Shown in pieces: positions 51,714 to 61,700 of a stretch of DNA of 64,000 bases. The DNA is from Longibacter salinarum (GTDB lineage Bacteria > Bacteroidota > Rhodothermia > Rhodothermales > Salinibacteraceae). Positions within the stretch are counted from its first letter, which is position 1. Each line of letters opens with the position of its first letter. Under the pieces are notes generated by a model. That model made no database searches, was not told the origin of the DNA, and saw only the letters and a program-made list of their open reading frames with translations. The translations under genes were made by a program, and so were the position numbers. The stretch lies in NCBI RefSeq assembly GCF_002554795.1, contig NZ_PDEQ01000006.1:310001-374000 (forward strand), read 5' to 3'.

Positions 51714-52719
51714 AGGTCTCTAAGGAATGAATGAGGCGCCGCCGAAGGCTGGGTGAGGGGACGCGCGCTTGGATATCCGGTCAAACCGGGTATCGAATAC
51801 GGTCCGCCTTCGCGATCTCACCCACTTCACGATGAGTGATCCGAAAGTGTTACAGCCTGAGCGGGCGTGGTGTAAAAGAAAGATGAATCGCGCGTTATGA
51901 CCTTCAGTTCGGTGCTCTGAGTGAATATGCGGGGGCGTTCGCACCAGTGCTGCCATCCGCATCGTCGAGCCGTCACGACATTGATCTGATTAAATCGGGC
52001 GAATGACGCAGTGCCGGAGGCAGCCGCGATAGCGAAAAGTGAATCATTGATACCCGGTTTGGCGGATGGATCGTGAAAACGTAAGCGCAGTCGTTCATGC
52101 CTGTGATAGGCACGACGGTGATCCGTTCATAATGATGCAGTAGACACGGTGCGAGACATGACGCAAGCCTGGTATTGCGAGCATAGTGAGGGCCGACCGT
52201 CAAGAGGTCCGTACGTTTGGATGGCCCAAGGCTGCCCGCTCAAAAGGGGCTGACCAATTCACTCTACGGTTTCGCATCTGCATTCATCGCGCGCCCCGCT
52301 GGAAGGACAACGGCCCGTAGGAGCGACCCGACGTGTCCTAATAATAGGGAAGCAGCCGTTCGAGTGCTATTAAGACCGTGATGACCACGAAATCATCGGT
52401 AGGATGATATGGAGCGTAGTGTCCGCCGCAAGCGATCCCTCGCTCGATTCCTTAAGGTCACGTGCTGACTTCTCGGTGTCAGCACGGTGCGGATGAGTTT
52501 TCGTGACTGGATATGACCGCTTGCGGCGAGACTATGTGAGAGTAGCGGCATGTGGTTTCATCGTTATGTGGCATACAAATTTATCATTACGAATGAGAAA
52601 ATAGTTCAACTTGTGTTTGTGATTGCGATGGAATAGGCCTTACATAAGCTTAAGTAAAGTTGGGTGTAGAGCCCGATCTTCAATGTCGGTCATCAAATTA
52701 AGCAGCCTCGGCCCCGTTC
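51714..52719. other. Long non-coding stretch upstream of the exopolysaccharide genes
   Basis: 1006 bases between divergent units: the ECF sigma operon (minus) and the exopolysaccharide pair (plus). Two minus-strand frames (51720-51962 and 51973-52203) are not protein-like and are rejected. A nested inverted-repeat structure at 52424-52528 is the main feature. The last 150 bases before 52720 are AT-richer and could hold the promoter, but no convincing hexamers were fixed. Confidence 0.5.
52424..52528. other. Nested inverted repeats, candidate structured RNA or leader
   Basis: An outer pair of exact 11-base arms (CGCCGCAAGCG at 52424-52434 and its complement at 52518-52528) encloses an inner exact 9-base hairpin (CGTGCTGAC at 52461-52469, eight-base loop, GTCAGCACG at 52478-52486). 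ATCC next to the outer left arm can pair with GGAT at 52509-52512, extending the stem. The element lies about 190 bases before the first exopolysaccharide gene. It may be a cis-regulatory leader, a small RNA or a DNA cruciform. No known riboswitch pattern was recognised. Confidence 0.5.
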
Positions 52720-53664
52720 ATGGAGCAGTCTAAAGACCGTTCGGTACCAGAGGATCAGCGCATGCATCGGCCGTCATCTATTGCGCGCGGAAAGGTCGGT
52801 GGAACGGGGCAAATCATCAATTTTGTGCAATGGGCCGAGCGCGTTCTCTCTTCCACGGCTCATGTTGCCGTTCTCGACCTCATCATTGGCACAGCTTCGT
52901 TCGGGGCGGCACTGTATCTGCATGGTCTGGTCGCTCTTCCGTCTGGAGTATGGGCCATTCCCTTGGTGGCCTGGGCGCCGGTCGTGGCATCAGGGAAAAC
53001 GGGAATATTTCGACTGATGGGTCTGCATCATACCCTCTGGCGATACGCTGGCACACCAGACATCACGCGTCTCTTGGGGGCTGTTGTGCTTGGTGCCGCT
53101 GCCGCTGGAGGTTGGCTGTCAATGGTCGTCGTGGCTGGTTATCCCACGGTCTCGGTCGACGCGATCTTGCTCGTCGTTCTCACGGACGCCATTATTATCG
53201 CCGGGGCGATGGTGGTAACGCGCGTATGCGTTCGTGCAGGCTACCGGGTCGTATCAACGCATACGGACACGTCAGAGGCTGTCTCGGTGCTTATCGTCGG
53301 CCTGGGCGCGGAGAGTGAGTTTGCACTGCGCGCGCTGCGTCAGAAGGCGAAGTCCGGGCGTGTCGTCCGAGGCTTTATCGGTGAAGCGGAGGATCATGGC
53401 TATCTAATGCAGGGCTTGCCCGTGATTGGAGGCGAAGAAAACGTTCGGGAGGCCGTTGTCGATCTATCTATCGACGAAATCATCGTCCCGTCTACGGCTT
53501 CCCGCGATCGATCGGAATCGGTACAGCAGGTGGTTTCTAAGCCGGAAGCTATGGACGTATCGGTCGTCCGGTTTGCCGTCGATGTGTCCTCGGCTTCCGG
53601 TGTGACGGACAATCAGGAGGCCCAGACGATAACGCGGGAAGCGACCGCGAAGCCACCGGTCTGA
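52720..53664 (+). CDS. CapD-like polysaccharide protein lacking the SDR domain
   Basis: A 314-residue membrane protein. Four transmembrane helices (residues about 45-165: LDLIIGTASFGAALYLHGLV, and TRLLGAVVLGAAAAGGWLSM and others) precede a cytosolic nucleotide-binding-like domain (VLIVGLGAESEFALRALRQK) like the CoA-binding-3 module found in WbpM/CapD-type sugar-nucleotide dehydratases and in sugar-transferase N-termini. The catalytic domain that follows in full-length relatives (SDR with Y-x-x-x-K, or bacterial sugar transferase) is missing, and the protein ends in a short Thr-rich tail. It may act as a regulatory or assembly subunit. The Wzz/BY-kinase gene follows 56 bases later. Confidence 0.72.
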   Translation: MEQSKDRSVPEDQRMHRPSSIARGKVGGTGQIINFVQWAERVLSSTAHVAVLDLIIGTASFGAALYLHGLVALPSGVWAIPLVAWAPVVASGKTGIFRLMGLHHTLWRYAGTPDITRLLGAVVLGAAAAGGWLSMVVVAGYPTVSVDAILLVVLTDAIIIAGAMVVTRVCVRAGYRVVSTHTDTSEAVSVLIVGLGAESEFALRALRQKAKSGRVVRGFIGEAEDHGYLMQGLPVIGGEENVREAVVDLSIDEIIVPSTASRDRSESVQQVVSKPEAMDVSVVRFAVDVSSASGVTDNQEAQTITREATAKPPV

Positions 53665-53720
53665 CGTCTGACGGTGCGTTCCTCCCCGTCCTCGCGTACC
53701 TCACGTAGCGCTCGGTCTTT

Positions 53721-56246
53721 ATGAAACCCTACGGTATGCCCCCGAACAACACCTCTGGTGCCGAACGATCGGATTCACTATACCCGATGCAGTCTTCCAC
53801 CAAACCTCGTCAGGCTTCCGACCAGATCTTCCGCTTCGTGCGCCTCGCCTGGCGCGGGAAGTGGGTCATTCTGGGACTCACCATGCTGGTCGCTGTGTCT
53901 ACCTACGCCTACTATGGCCGTCTTGACAAGGTATACCGTTCCAGTGCCGTCTTTCTGCTTCGGCAGGAGAACGCAAAAACGTTATCGGAAGAGATCAATC
54001 TGATGGCCGAAGATGGGCAAGACGTGGAGCGCGAGATTTACTATCTGAACGAGTCGGACGTCTTCCTGCGTCATGTGGCGGAACGGATCCGCGATCAGGC
54101 AGACGACCCTGACTCGAGTCTCGTGCTATCGGGATGGTCGACATCGGGCGGGACGTCACTGGCGGAGCTTGCGAGCCGACTACGTAGCCGAATTCGCGTT
54201 ACTCAGGGAAGCCGCGACGTGGAGTCGATCCGGGTGGTGGCCACGGGCGGGAGTCCAGACGAGGCGGTGGTGTTGGCGAATACCCTCGTAGAAACGTATT
54301 TCGATCATCTTCAGCGAACACAGAGTGCCCGTGCTCGGGCGACCCGGCAATTCCTGGAGCAGCAGCGGGGCGAACTTGAACGCGAGCTTCAACTCGTAGA
54401 AGACTCGCTGAGTGAACACATCCGCGAGAGAGGCCCTGAGAAGTTGGCGACGGAGACGGAGGAAAGTTCGGCGTTTATGGGCAACATGAGTCGGATTTCC
54501 GAGGAGATCTCAAGCCTTGAAGAACAGCGTGGGGAGCTTGAGCTCAAGATTAACATGGAGCAAGCGCTTCTCGACTCTGCACGGTCTCGGTACAAACGCC
54601 TACGACCCGATGTGGCGGACCGAGCGGCGTCGACAACCTCTTCGGAGTTGGAGCAAACGCAGGAGGCGATCCTCAATCTTCGTAACCGGCTAGAGATGGT
54701 TGAGGAGAACAATGATGCGCAGAGTGCGACCGTACAAAAGCATCTTCGCGAAGGCCGGACGCGGCTCGCGAATCTTGAGGCCAAGGCCAAACGCCTGGCT
54801 GACCGGTACGTACGGGAATCCCTCGAGACGGATGTCGTTGAGTCATCGGGAGAGGGCGGCGAGCTGACGGGTATGGTGGATCTGCAGCGCCAGATCATGA
54901 CCCGTGAAACGCGTCTTTCTCAACTCCGTGCCCGCACGTCGAAGTTGGAGGGGAAGATCGCTGAGCGAAAGCGTACGCTGAGCAGTCTCGGGCCGGATCG
55001 AACGCTTACCCGTCTCGAGCGCCGCAAGGAGACGCTGCAAGAGCTCTTCCTCACGCTGTCAAAAAGCCTCCAGAAAGCGCAGGTTGCGGAGAATTCGAGT
55101 CCCGAGCAGGCTCAGGTCATTCGGTGGGCATCGCCCGTTCTCCAGCCGATCCGTCCTGACGTATCACGAAACGTCGGCCTTGCGCTCTGTCTTGGCCTGA
55201 TTCTCTCGTTCGGCCTCGTTCTCGTTTACGACAAGATTGATGACGTGATCGAGCGTCCTGAGGATGTCGAGCGGTCGGATGAGAAACTCTTTGGCACCGT
55301 TCCAGAATGGGATTCTGATTTCATCATTCAGGGTGTGGCCGAAGTTGAGGATGCGCCGTCATTGAATGGGGCTCGTTCGAACGGTCGACACAAGAAGAGA
55401 CCGGGGATTGTATCGCCCTATTGCGTGGCCTCGGAAGCGTACCGTCACGTCGCGACCAACATCCGCCTGGGGCTTCCGTCATCGGTGCAGACGATCGTCG
55501 TCACGAGCCCAGGGCCCGGCGACGGGAAGACGACGATGACAGCGAATCTCGGTCCGGCGTTCAGCGAAGCCGGTTGCCGAACGCTGTTGATTGATCTCGA
55601 CCTACGAAAGCCCTCTCTACATCGGGCCTTCGGCGAAAACGTCAAGCCCGGGGTGACGGATTTTCTGGGACGTGGACGAGAATTGGAGATCACGGATGTG
55701 ACCGGTCTACGGGACCCCGGGACGTGGAATGAGATGTCGGAGGAGGGCCCGTCCGTAGATGATTTCTCCGCAGGGGATGGGGCCTCTACCGGCGATGCCT
55801 ACCCCGGTCGACTTGGTCTCGTAACTGCGGGCAATACGGTTCCACAGCCGGGTCTCCTCCTTCACGAACAGCGTATCCGCAAGCTTGTCGATCGGGTCGA
55901 GAACGATTGGGATTTGGTCATCATTGACACGCCACCCGCGCGTCTCTTTGATGACGCCCACCGCATTTCCAATTCGGCTGATGTCGTCCTACTGGTTGCT
56001 TCGGCAGACCAAACGTCAGCGCGGGCATTTTCCGATGTGAAGGATCGGTTCCACACGCTTGGTTCCGACGTGGTTGTCGGCGTACTGAACCGGTATTCTG
56101 CATCTGCGAGCCCCTTCTATGGGTATGGGCAAACGTATGCCTACGGCGGACAGTCGGCTGCGTACAGCGCGTACGGACGCGGCCCGGAGACTCCGCCCGT
56201 GACAGCACGACTGCGGCGCCGCCTTCGCACCCTCATCAAAGGTTGA
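53721..56246 (+). CDS. Wzz-type polysaccharide co-polymerase with BY-kinase domain
   Basis: An 841-residue inner-membrane tyrosine autokinase. The Wzz part has a helix near residue 55 (WVILGLTMLVAVSTYAYYG), a long periplasmic coiled coil and a second helix near 485 (VGLALCLGLILSFGLVLVY). The cytosolic kinase has Walker A SPGPGDGKTTM near 595-606, Walker A' LLIDLDLRKPSLH and Walker B LVIIDTPPARLF. A C-terminal Tyr cluster (FYGYGQTYAYGG) is the usual autophosphorylation target. An insert of about 30 acidic residues lies between A' and B. It controls chain length and export of an exopolysaccharide; the glycosyltransferases and Wza are not in this window. Confidence 0.9.
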   Translation: MKPYGMPPNNTSGAERSDSLYPMQSSTKPRQASDQIFRFVRLAWRGKWVILGLTMLVAVSTYAYYGRLDKVYRSSAVFLLRQENAKTLSEEINLMAEDGQDVEREIYYLNESDVFLRHVAERIRDQADDPDSSLVLSGWSTSGGTSLAELASRLRSRIRVTQGSRDVESIRVVATGGSPDEAVVLANTLVETYFDHLQRTQSARARATRQFLEQQRGELERELQLVEDSLSEHIRERGPEKLATETEESSAFMGNMSRISEEISSLEEQRGELELKINMEQALLDSARSRYKRLRPDVADRAASTTSSELEQTQEAILNLRNRLEMVEENNDAQSATVQKHLREGRTRLANLEAKAKRLADRYVRESLETDVVESSGEGGELTGMVDLQRQIMTRETRLSQLRARTSKLEGKIAERKRTLSSLGPDRTLTRLERRKETLQELFLTLSKSLQKAQVAENSSPEQAQVIRWASPVLQPIRPDVSRNVGLALCLGLILSFGLVLVYDKIDDVIERPEDVERSDEKLFGTVPEWDSDFIIQGVAEVEDAPSLNGARSNGRHKKRPGIVSPYCVASEAYRHVATNIRLGLPSSVQTIVVTSPGPGDGKTTMTANLGPAFSEAGCRTLLIDLDLRKPSLHRAFGENVKPGVTDFLGRGRELEITDVTGLRDPGTWNEMSEEGPSVDDFSAGDGASTGDAYPGRLGLVTAGNTVPQPGLLLHEQRIRKLVDRVENDWDLVIIDTPPARLFDDAHRISNSADVVLLVASADQTSARAFSDVKDRFHTLGSDVVVGVLNRYSASASPFYGYGQTYAYGGQSAAYSAYGRGPETPPVTARLRRRLRTLIKG

Positions 56247-56319
56247 CGATCGTCGTCCGTGTGATGACGCCAGCGATGCAATGGCAGCACGAGGATTCGA
56301 TCGGAATAGTCGGTTATGC

Positions 56320-57633
56320 CTAAATGGGATCGGTGACTGCGTCTAGCGGCAGATCGACCGGCTTCGGATAGCAAACGTACGGTTTGACGACGGAGCCGGA
56401 TAGGCTCGACAGCGCCGGGCTGTCGGTTCGTTCTGTAAGTTCGTGGGTTCGGCCCTCACGGTCGATAATCGTGATCATCTCGCGCGAACTTTCGTAGGCC
56501 GTGTGTCCAGAGCGGTCGATGGTGATGTATAGTCGCGCATCACGTTCTGCCGAGTTCGCGTCTGAGATGTCGTTCGCGATGAGCCAGTCGGCAACGCGCT
56601 CCCTCCAGGATTCGATTTGTGGAGCGTTCGGGTGAGATGGCAGAAACGTCACGCGGAAGAAGTCACGGTTGATGAAACGACGCGACAGATCTGCCAGCAC
56701 GGGGTCGTCGGCACGCATCCACTGCTTGAGGCTGAACAGGATATCGGTGTCGTCGATATCGCAGTAGCGCTGTCTGACGGCCGGGTCGCGGAGGTCGTCC
56801 GCGTGCACGTCTCGGCGGAGGAAGTAGAGAAGGGCATCTGAGCCACGCTCCAGTGTGTCCAGGTGCTGGTTGCGCTCTGCATGCCAGCGAACACGCTTGA
56901 GAATGGCCCGGAGGAGCTGGTCGCCCGCGAGAACCGTTTTATGCAGGTAAACTTGCCAGTACATGAGCCGGCGCGAGAGAAGAAAATTCTCGACCGCGTA
57001 AATACCTTTTCCCTCGATCGCGATATGGGAGTCGGATCCTCCGTCCAATGGATGCACGCGCATCGTTTTGATGATCCGTTGGACGCCCACCTCGCCCTCG
57101 GCCACGCCTGTGTAAAACGAGTCCCGACGCAAGTAGTCGAGCCGATCCATGTCAAGTTGGCTCGCCACGAGCTCATGGAAAAAGGGTCGCTCATATGTGT
57201 CGTCAAACATCTCGATGGCGAGATCGAGCGCACCGTCGAATCGCTCGTTCAGGTCTCCTAGAAGGAGGCGGCTCATATCCTCGTGCTCAAAATCCCTGAC
57301 GAGCTCGTGCTCCAACGTGTGGGAAAAGGCGCCATGTCCGATGTCGTGAAGAAGGGCGGCAGCGAGGGCGGCCGTATATTCATGCGAGGAAATCTCCGTC
57401 CCTTTCTCGTTTAAGTTCTTCAGCGCGTCCTGCATCAGCGCCATTGCGCCCAGCGCATGGACGAAGCGTGTATGCTCTGCTCCGGGGAAGACGAGGTGGG
57501 CCACGCCCATCTGCCGGATGCGCCGAAGTCGCTGTACCTCCGGCGTCTGAACGAGATCGAGGATCAAGTTTTTTGGGACGGAAATGAACCCGTGAACCGG
57601 GTCGGAGAAAAGCTTAAAGCGGGTCTCGGACAA
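56320..57633 (-). CDS. HD-domain phosphohydrolase, dGTPase-like
   Basis: A 437-residue protein of the COG1078 type. The metal-binding residues are in HTRFVHALGAMALMQDAL (first His) and LLHDIGHGAFSHTLEHELV (HD pair). The first codon is TTG at 57633: no in-frame ATG fits before the family start MSETRFKLFSDPVHGFISVP, which is the usual opening of these proteins. Relatives hydrolyse dNTPs or nucleotide second messengers; the substrate here is unknown. It converges with the exopolysaccharide kinase gene and has the lipase gene upstream on the same strand, 102 bases away. Confidence 0.9.
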   Translation of the reverse strand: MSETRFKLFSDPVHGFISVPKNLILDLVQTPEVQRLRRIRQMGVAHLVFPGAEHTRFVHALGAMALMQDALKNLNEKGTEISSHEYTAALAAALLHDIGHGAFSHTLEHELVRDFEHEDMSRLLLGDLNERFDGALDLAIEMFDDTYERPFFHELVASQLDMDRLDYLRRDSFYTGVAEGEVGVQRIIKTMRVHPLDGGSDSHIAIEGKGIYAVENFLLSRRLMYWQVYLHKTVLAGDQLLRAILKRVRWHAERNQHLDTLERGSDALLYFLRRDVHADDLRDPAVRQRYCDIDDTDILFSLKQWMRADDPVLADLSRRFINRDFFRVTFLPSHPNAPQIESWRERVADWLIANDISDANSAERDARLYITIDRSGHTAYESSREMITIIDREGRTHELTERTDSPALSSLSGSVVKPYVCYPKPVDLPLDAVTDPI

Positions 57634-57735
57634 AAGTCTGAGTAGAGAAGTTGAGGAGTGGGAAGGGGGAGAAGGCGCCGGTCCGCGTTCGCTTCTGCAC
57701 CTGAAACCGATGTGCGACCGACCGGAGCACAGTCG

Positions 57736-58599
57736 CTAGTAGCCGGCGTTGTAGAGTTTATCTGCGATTGTCGCGTAGAATCCGTTTGAGTCGAACGTTG
57801 CCCCACCGAGTTTCGACTGAAATCCGACCTGCCGTGCGTGATCCGCTTCAACCGTTCCGCAAAAGGTGCCCCAGCGTGCGCTGTCGACGGAAACAAAGCC
57901 GTCATTCGGTCCCTCGCGGTCGTATAGATAGGCGTTCAAAAATCGGAGCACCGGATCCATGGTGATCTCCGTTCCCTTTCCTGCGTGACCGGCGAACGAC
58001 CAGTACTCCACGTCGGGGTGGTCGGGAGTTTCCGGATTGAATGACGAGTTTAGATAGGAAGGAGTCAACTGGGTGATAGCCTGTAGGGCGTTTGCTGTAG
58101 CGTCCTCAAGCGCATGCTTGCCCAGCCAGTCAGCCATCTCCATCATCCAATTGCGTACGACACTCGGCTGCTCGAGGACCAGGTTCGCTATCGACGACCC
58201 GCGATGCGGGGTGGATACGGTGATGAGTACGTCGACGACCTCGTGGAGTCCTTCGTTGTGGATCAGGTGCCGCGCGTCCAGTCCCCCCATCGAGTGGGCG
58301 ATGATGATAATACGGTCGGACCGGGTCTCATCTAGAATTGGGGCGATTCGCCGAAGCCACATCGACGATCGTGCATCGACGGTGTTGTATGCGGCGACGT
58401 TCGGAGCATATGCGCGGATGCCACGCGTGCGTAGGTACATGGCCTCCTCATGTAGGTGGCCGCCGCGGCGGAAGGTTGCGCCCATGCCGAACCCGTGCAT
58501 GAGCACGACAGGTGTACTGAGCGGAATGATCGATGGTTGAGGAAAGGCTTCGAGCCCGGCGATGCGTTGGAGCGCAGTCGCGGTGAGTTGCTTTGGCAT
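57736..58599 (-). CDS. Triacylglycerol lipase-like alpha/beta hydrolase
   Basis: A 287-residue hydrolase. The oxyanion segment PVVLMHGFGMGATFRRGGHL and the nucleophile elbow IIIAHSMGGLDARHLI (Ser in A-H-S-M-G) place it near triacylglycerol lipases of family I. The acidic residue is likely in NDGFVSVDSARWG, which also has the calcium-site look of these lipases, and the His in VEADHARQVG. No signal peptide is clear, so location is unsure. Substrate is unknown beyond esters. Confidence 0.82.
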   Translation of the reverse strand: MPKQLTATALQRIAGLEAFPQPSIIPLSTPVVLMHGFGMGATFRRGGHLHEEAMYLRTRGIRAYAPNVAAYNTVDARSSMWLRRIAPILDETRSDRIIIIAHSMGGLDARHLIHNEGLHEVVDVLITVSTPHRGSSIANLVLEQPSVVRNWMMEMADWLGKHALEDATANALQAITQLTPSYLNSSFNPETPDHPDVEYWSFAGHAGKGTEITMDPVLRFLNAYLYDREGPNDGFVSVDSARWGTFCGTVEADHARQVGFQSKLGGATFDSNGFYATIADKLYNAGY

Positions 58600-58884
58600 G
58601 AACGGTACTTCGGCAGTTTCAGATGAGGAGGACAGGAATGCTCGAACCGGTTACTGTCGCTCGTCGTACTTCTACAGCCCATGGTAGGGTTCGACGCGCG
58701 GAGCCCCGAGCTACGTCAAGTGCGATGAAGCCCAATCTGGTGTCGATTTGACCGTTTGCGCCGATGCATCGTGAAGCAACGATACGAGCCGTCCGGTTCA
58801 TCGTAAGACACGTGGCCTTGCGCTCCGTCGCCTCCGGTTCAGCAAGCTGTCACAACGTTAAAAACGTCTACGACCCGAGTCGTT

Positions 58885-59406
58885 ATGGGCGACCGCGTTT
58901 CACAATTCAATTCTCGATCCCGGATGCTGTGCGTGGTCCCGGCGCTGGTCGTATCGCTTGGCCTTCTGATCTCGGGGTTTCTCACTCTGACCGTGCCCTC
59001 AATCGGTGACCGTGACCAGGTGGCTCGAGATACGACGGACAGCACGGAAGCGAATCAGAACTCCGGTGGTCGGCCGTGGCATGACGCAGCGTGGAATCAG
59101 ATCGTAGCCGTCAACGGGGTTCAAATCTCCTACATTTATTATGCCGAAGCCAACGAATTGGATGATGGCATCGTCGTTCGGCTTCAGAATACGAGCGGTA
59201 TATCCGTGAGAGTGGCGTTCACAATCATCTTTCGTTCACCCGACGGTGAAGTGTCGGATCGGTTTGCAACCACGCTTGCGCCGTACGAAATGAAGACCGG
59301 TGATAACGACGATCTGTACTGGATTCCGTTTACAGGGGGACAGAGCATCGGGGAGGTTGGGCTCCGAGGCGTGGATGTCGAGCGCATCGCGCCTCCACCT
59401 GGTTGA
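58885..59406 (+). CDS. Membrane-anchored or secreted protein of unknown function
   Basis: A 173-residue protein with an N-terminal hydrophobic segment (LCVVPALVVSLGLLISGFLT) followed by a Gly/Asn-rich linker and a beta-rich domain (AWNQIVAVNGVQISYIYYAE, then IVVRLQNTSGISVRVAFTII, FRSPDGEVSDRFATTLAPYE). This looks like an extracytoplasmic beta-sandwich. It is not a recognised family. It stands 285 bases from the divergent lipase gene and 185 before RF3. Confidence 0.6.
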   Translation: MGDRVSQFNSRSRMLCVVPALVVSLGLLISGFLTLTVPSIGDRDQVARDTTDSTEANQNSGGRPWHDAAWNQIVAVNGVQISYIYYAEANELDDGIVVRLQNTSGISVRVAFTIIFRSPDGEVSDRFATTLAPYEMKTGDNDDLYWIPFTGGQSIGEVGLRGVDVERIAPPPG

Positions 59407-59532
59407 AATCCGTCGTAGGGGGAATATCGAGATATAGACGAGGAGGAGGCGAGACGACCTGGCATACGGAGGAGGTGTAAACTTCGTGATCCCACAAAAC
59501 CGATTGGAGGCTTTGTCGTATTGACATGATGC

Positions 59533-59555
59533 ATCACGGAAATCCACTCCGTGAT
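59533..59555 (+). promoter_or_regulatory. Hairpin upstream of RF3
   Basis: An exact 8-base stem (ATCACGGA with TCCGTGAT) around a seven-base loop, ending 36 bases before the GTG start of the RF3 gene. Flanking ATGATG and CATG sequences can add further pairs. It may be a 5' leader hairpin or operator. No terminator-like T-run follows. Confidence 0.35.
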
Positions 59556-59591
59556 CATGCCGATGTGCCATGATCAACCGACTTTTCCCTC

Positions 59592-61304
59592 GTGACTACT
59601 TCTTCTTCCACAACCGATGCTCCGCAGGTTGATGCGCCGTCAGGCGATGGTCAACCCGCTTCCGATTCTGCACCTGGGGTGACCGCGGATGGCATTCCGA
59701 TCGGCGACAAGGAGCTGCGCCGGGAGATCAATCGTCGGCGTACGTTTGCGATCATTTCGCACCCGGATGCCGGTAAGACGACCCTGACGGAAAAGCTTCT
59801 CTACATGGGAGGAGCGATCCGTGAGGCGGGCGAAATCAAGGCGCGCAAGGCAGACCGGCACGCCAGAAGTGACTGGATGTCGATGGAGCAGGAGAGGGGC
59901 ATTTCTGTGACCTCGTCCGTCATGCAGTTCCGGTACAAGGAGTTGGAGATGAACCTCCTCGACACGCCGGGGCACCGTGATTTCTCGGAGGACACCTATC
60001 GGGTGCTCACCGCCGCTGACAGCGTCATCATGGTGCTTGATAACGCAAAGGGGGTTGAGCAGCAGACGCGCAAGCTCATGGAAGTCTGTCGCATGCGCGA
60101 TATGCCGGTGATCACGTTCATCAACAAGATGGACCGTCACGGCTTACCGCCACTCGACCTGCTGCAAAACATCGAAGAGTCGCTCGATCTGGAAACCGTC
60201 CCGCTTTCCTGGCCGATCGGTCAGGGGGATCGGTTCCGGGGGACGTATAACCTCCACCGCGATGAGTTGCACCTGTTTTCGCACGCGGACATGGAGGGCA
60301 ATCACGAGCGTCTCCCGATCGAGTCAATCGATGATAGCCGCCTCGACGACGTGCTCGGGGACCAGGCTGAAGACCTCCGCTTCGATGTCGAGCTAATGCG
60401 CGAGGCCGGAAATGACCTCGACAAGCAAGCGTACCTTGATGGCCGCCAGACGCCGGTCTTCTTCGGAAGCGCCCTATCGAACTTCGGGGTGGGCGACATG
60501 CTGGATTCCTTCGTGGAGCTTGCTCCGACGCCGCGCCCGCGACCAACGACCACGCGAACCGTTCAGCCGGAGGAGGCAAATTTCTCCGGCGTCGTGTTCA
60601 AGATTCAAGCGAACATGGACCCGAAGCACCGTGACCGGATGGCGTTTGTGCGCGTCTGCTCTGGACGCTTCAAGCGGGGGATGAAGGTCGTGCACCAGCG
60701 TACCGGAGACGAAACGCGTCTTCAAAACGCGACCACGTTCATGGCGCAGGACCGCGCGGGCGTCGATACCGCGTACCCGGGCGACATCATCGGCATCATG
60801 AACCACGGCACGATCAAGATTGGCGATACCTTTACCGATGGGGAAGAGCTCCACTTCACCGGAGTGCCGAGTTTTGCGCCGGAGCACTTCCGAAAGGTGC
60901 ACCTAGACGACCCCTTCCGGGCAAAGCATCTCAACAAAGGATTGACTCAGCTCAGCGAAGAAGGCGCCATCCAGGTCTTCCGGCCCCTTCGCGGCAACGC
61001 GTACATTCTCGGTGCGGTCGGCGCACTGCAGTTCGATGTGACTGTCGCCCGCCTCGATGATGAATACAACGTCGATGCCCACCTCTCTGGCGTGCGGTAC
61101 ACGTGTTGCCGATGGGTGAGTGGCCCGGCGGACGTGCTGGACGACTTCGAGGCGAAGAACATCGACAATCTGTTCCGCGACGCCGAAGGCAACCTTGCCT
61201 ATCTCGGCCTCAGTCAATTCCGCCTGGACCGGACGATCGACGACTGGCCGGAGCTGAGCTTCGAGAAGACGAAAGAGCATACTGGAGAGGAAAACGACAT
61301 CTGA
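59592..61304 (+). CDS. prfC: Peptide chain release factor 3
   Basis: A 570-residue GTPase that removes RF1/RF2 from the ribosome after termination. G1 is [15 protein letters not shown], the switch and G3 region is [18 protein letters not shown]4 is FINKMDR. The rest of the family signature ([20 protein letters not shown], then [15 protein letters not shown], and the C-terminal [20 protein letters not shown]) is intact. The start is GTG 59592, which adds about 40 Ser/Thr/Gly-rich residues before [21 protein letters not shown] downstream intrinsic terminator fits a single-gene unit. Confidence 0.95.
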   Translation: MTTSSSTTDAPQVDAPSGDGQPASDSAPGVTADGIPIGDKELRREINRRRTFAIISHPDAGKTTLTEKLLYMGGAIREAGEIKARKADRHARSDWMSMEQERGISVTSSVMQFRYKELEMNLLDTPGHRDFSEDTYRVLTAADSVIMVLDNAKGVEQQTRKLMEVCRMRDMPVITFINKMDRHGLPPLDLLQNIEESLDLETVPLSWPIGQGDRFRGTYNLHRDELHLFSHADMEGNHERLPIESIDDSRLDDVLGDQAEDLRFDVELMREAGNDLDKQAYLDGRQTPVFFGSALSNFGVGDMLDSFVELAPTPRPRPTTTRTVQPEEANFSGVVFKIQANMDPKHRDRMAFVRVCSGRFKRGMKVVHQRTGDETRLQNATTFMAQDRAGVDTAYPGDIIGIMNHGTIKIGDTFTDGEELHFTGVPSFAPEHFRKVHLDDPFRAKHLNKGLTQLSEEGAIQVFRPLRGNAYILGAVGALQFDVTVARLDDEYNVDAHLSGVRYTCCRWVSGPADVLDDFEAKNIDNLFRDAEGNLAYLGLSQFRLDRTIDDWPELSFEKTKEHTGEENDI

Positions 61305-61364
61305 TTCCGGCGCGGGTCTACATTACACAAGAGGCCCGTTTTTCGACATATTTGATGATTTTAG

Positions 61365-61410
61365 ACCACGGTGGCACCGTCTTATGGCGGTCCCCGTGGT
61401 TTTCTGTTTT
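61365..61410 (+). terminator. Rho-independent terminator of RF3
   Basis: ACCACGG pairs with CCGTGGT, with further pairing inside (ACCGTC with GGCGGT, allowing G-T), and the stem is followed by TTTTCTGTTTTG. It lies about 60 bases after the RF3 stop. Confidence 0.7.
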
Positions 61411-61700
61411 GGGCTTCTGATGGTTAAAAGATCCTATCGGAGTATGTGCATATCGAACAACGGACGCTCGTTGACACGCCCAGGATGCGAGGTATCTCAA
61501 AGAGTGATTCTTCTGGGGGAGGGGCTGTAAAACGAAGAGATCTCCCAGTAAGGTACGTTATGGCCACGTCGGGCAACTTTTGTTTTCCTTTTGGAAATAT
61601 TGCTAAAGAGTAGTTTAGGGCGATGTAAGCGATGAAAGCCATCAATTTGATTGATCCCATGAGGATACTCTCATGTACAGTAGATTCATTTATCACATTG

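Noticed and set aside
51720-52203. Two minus-strand frames (80 and 76 codons) upstream of the ECF sigma gene
   Set aside because: No protein-like pattern, no conserved motif, and no spacing that fits an operon.
61424-61696. Minus-strand 90-codon frame in the AT-rich stretch
   Set aside because: Begins with a weak hydrophobic part but lacks any domain pattern; the region overlaps no plausible promoter for it. It could be revisited if transcripts are found.
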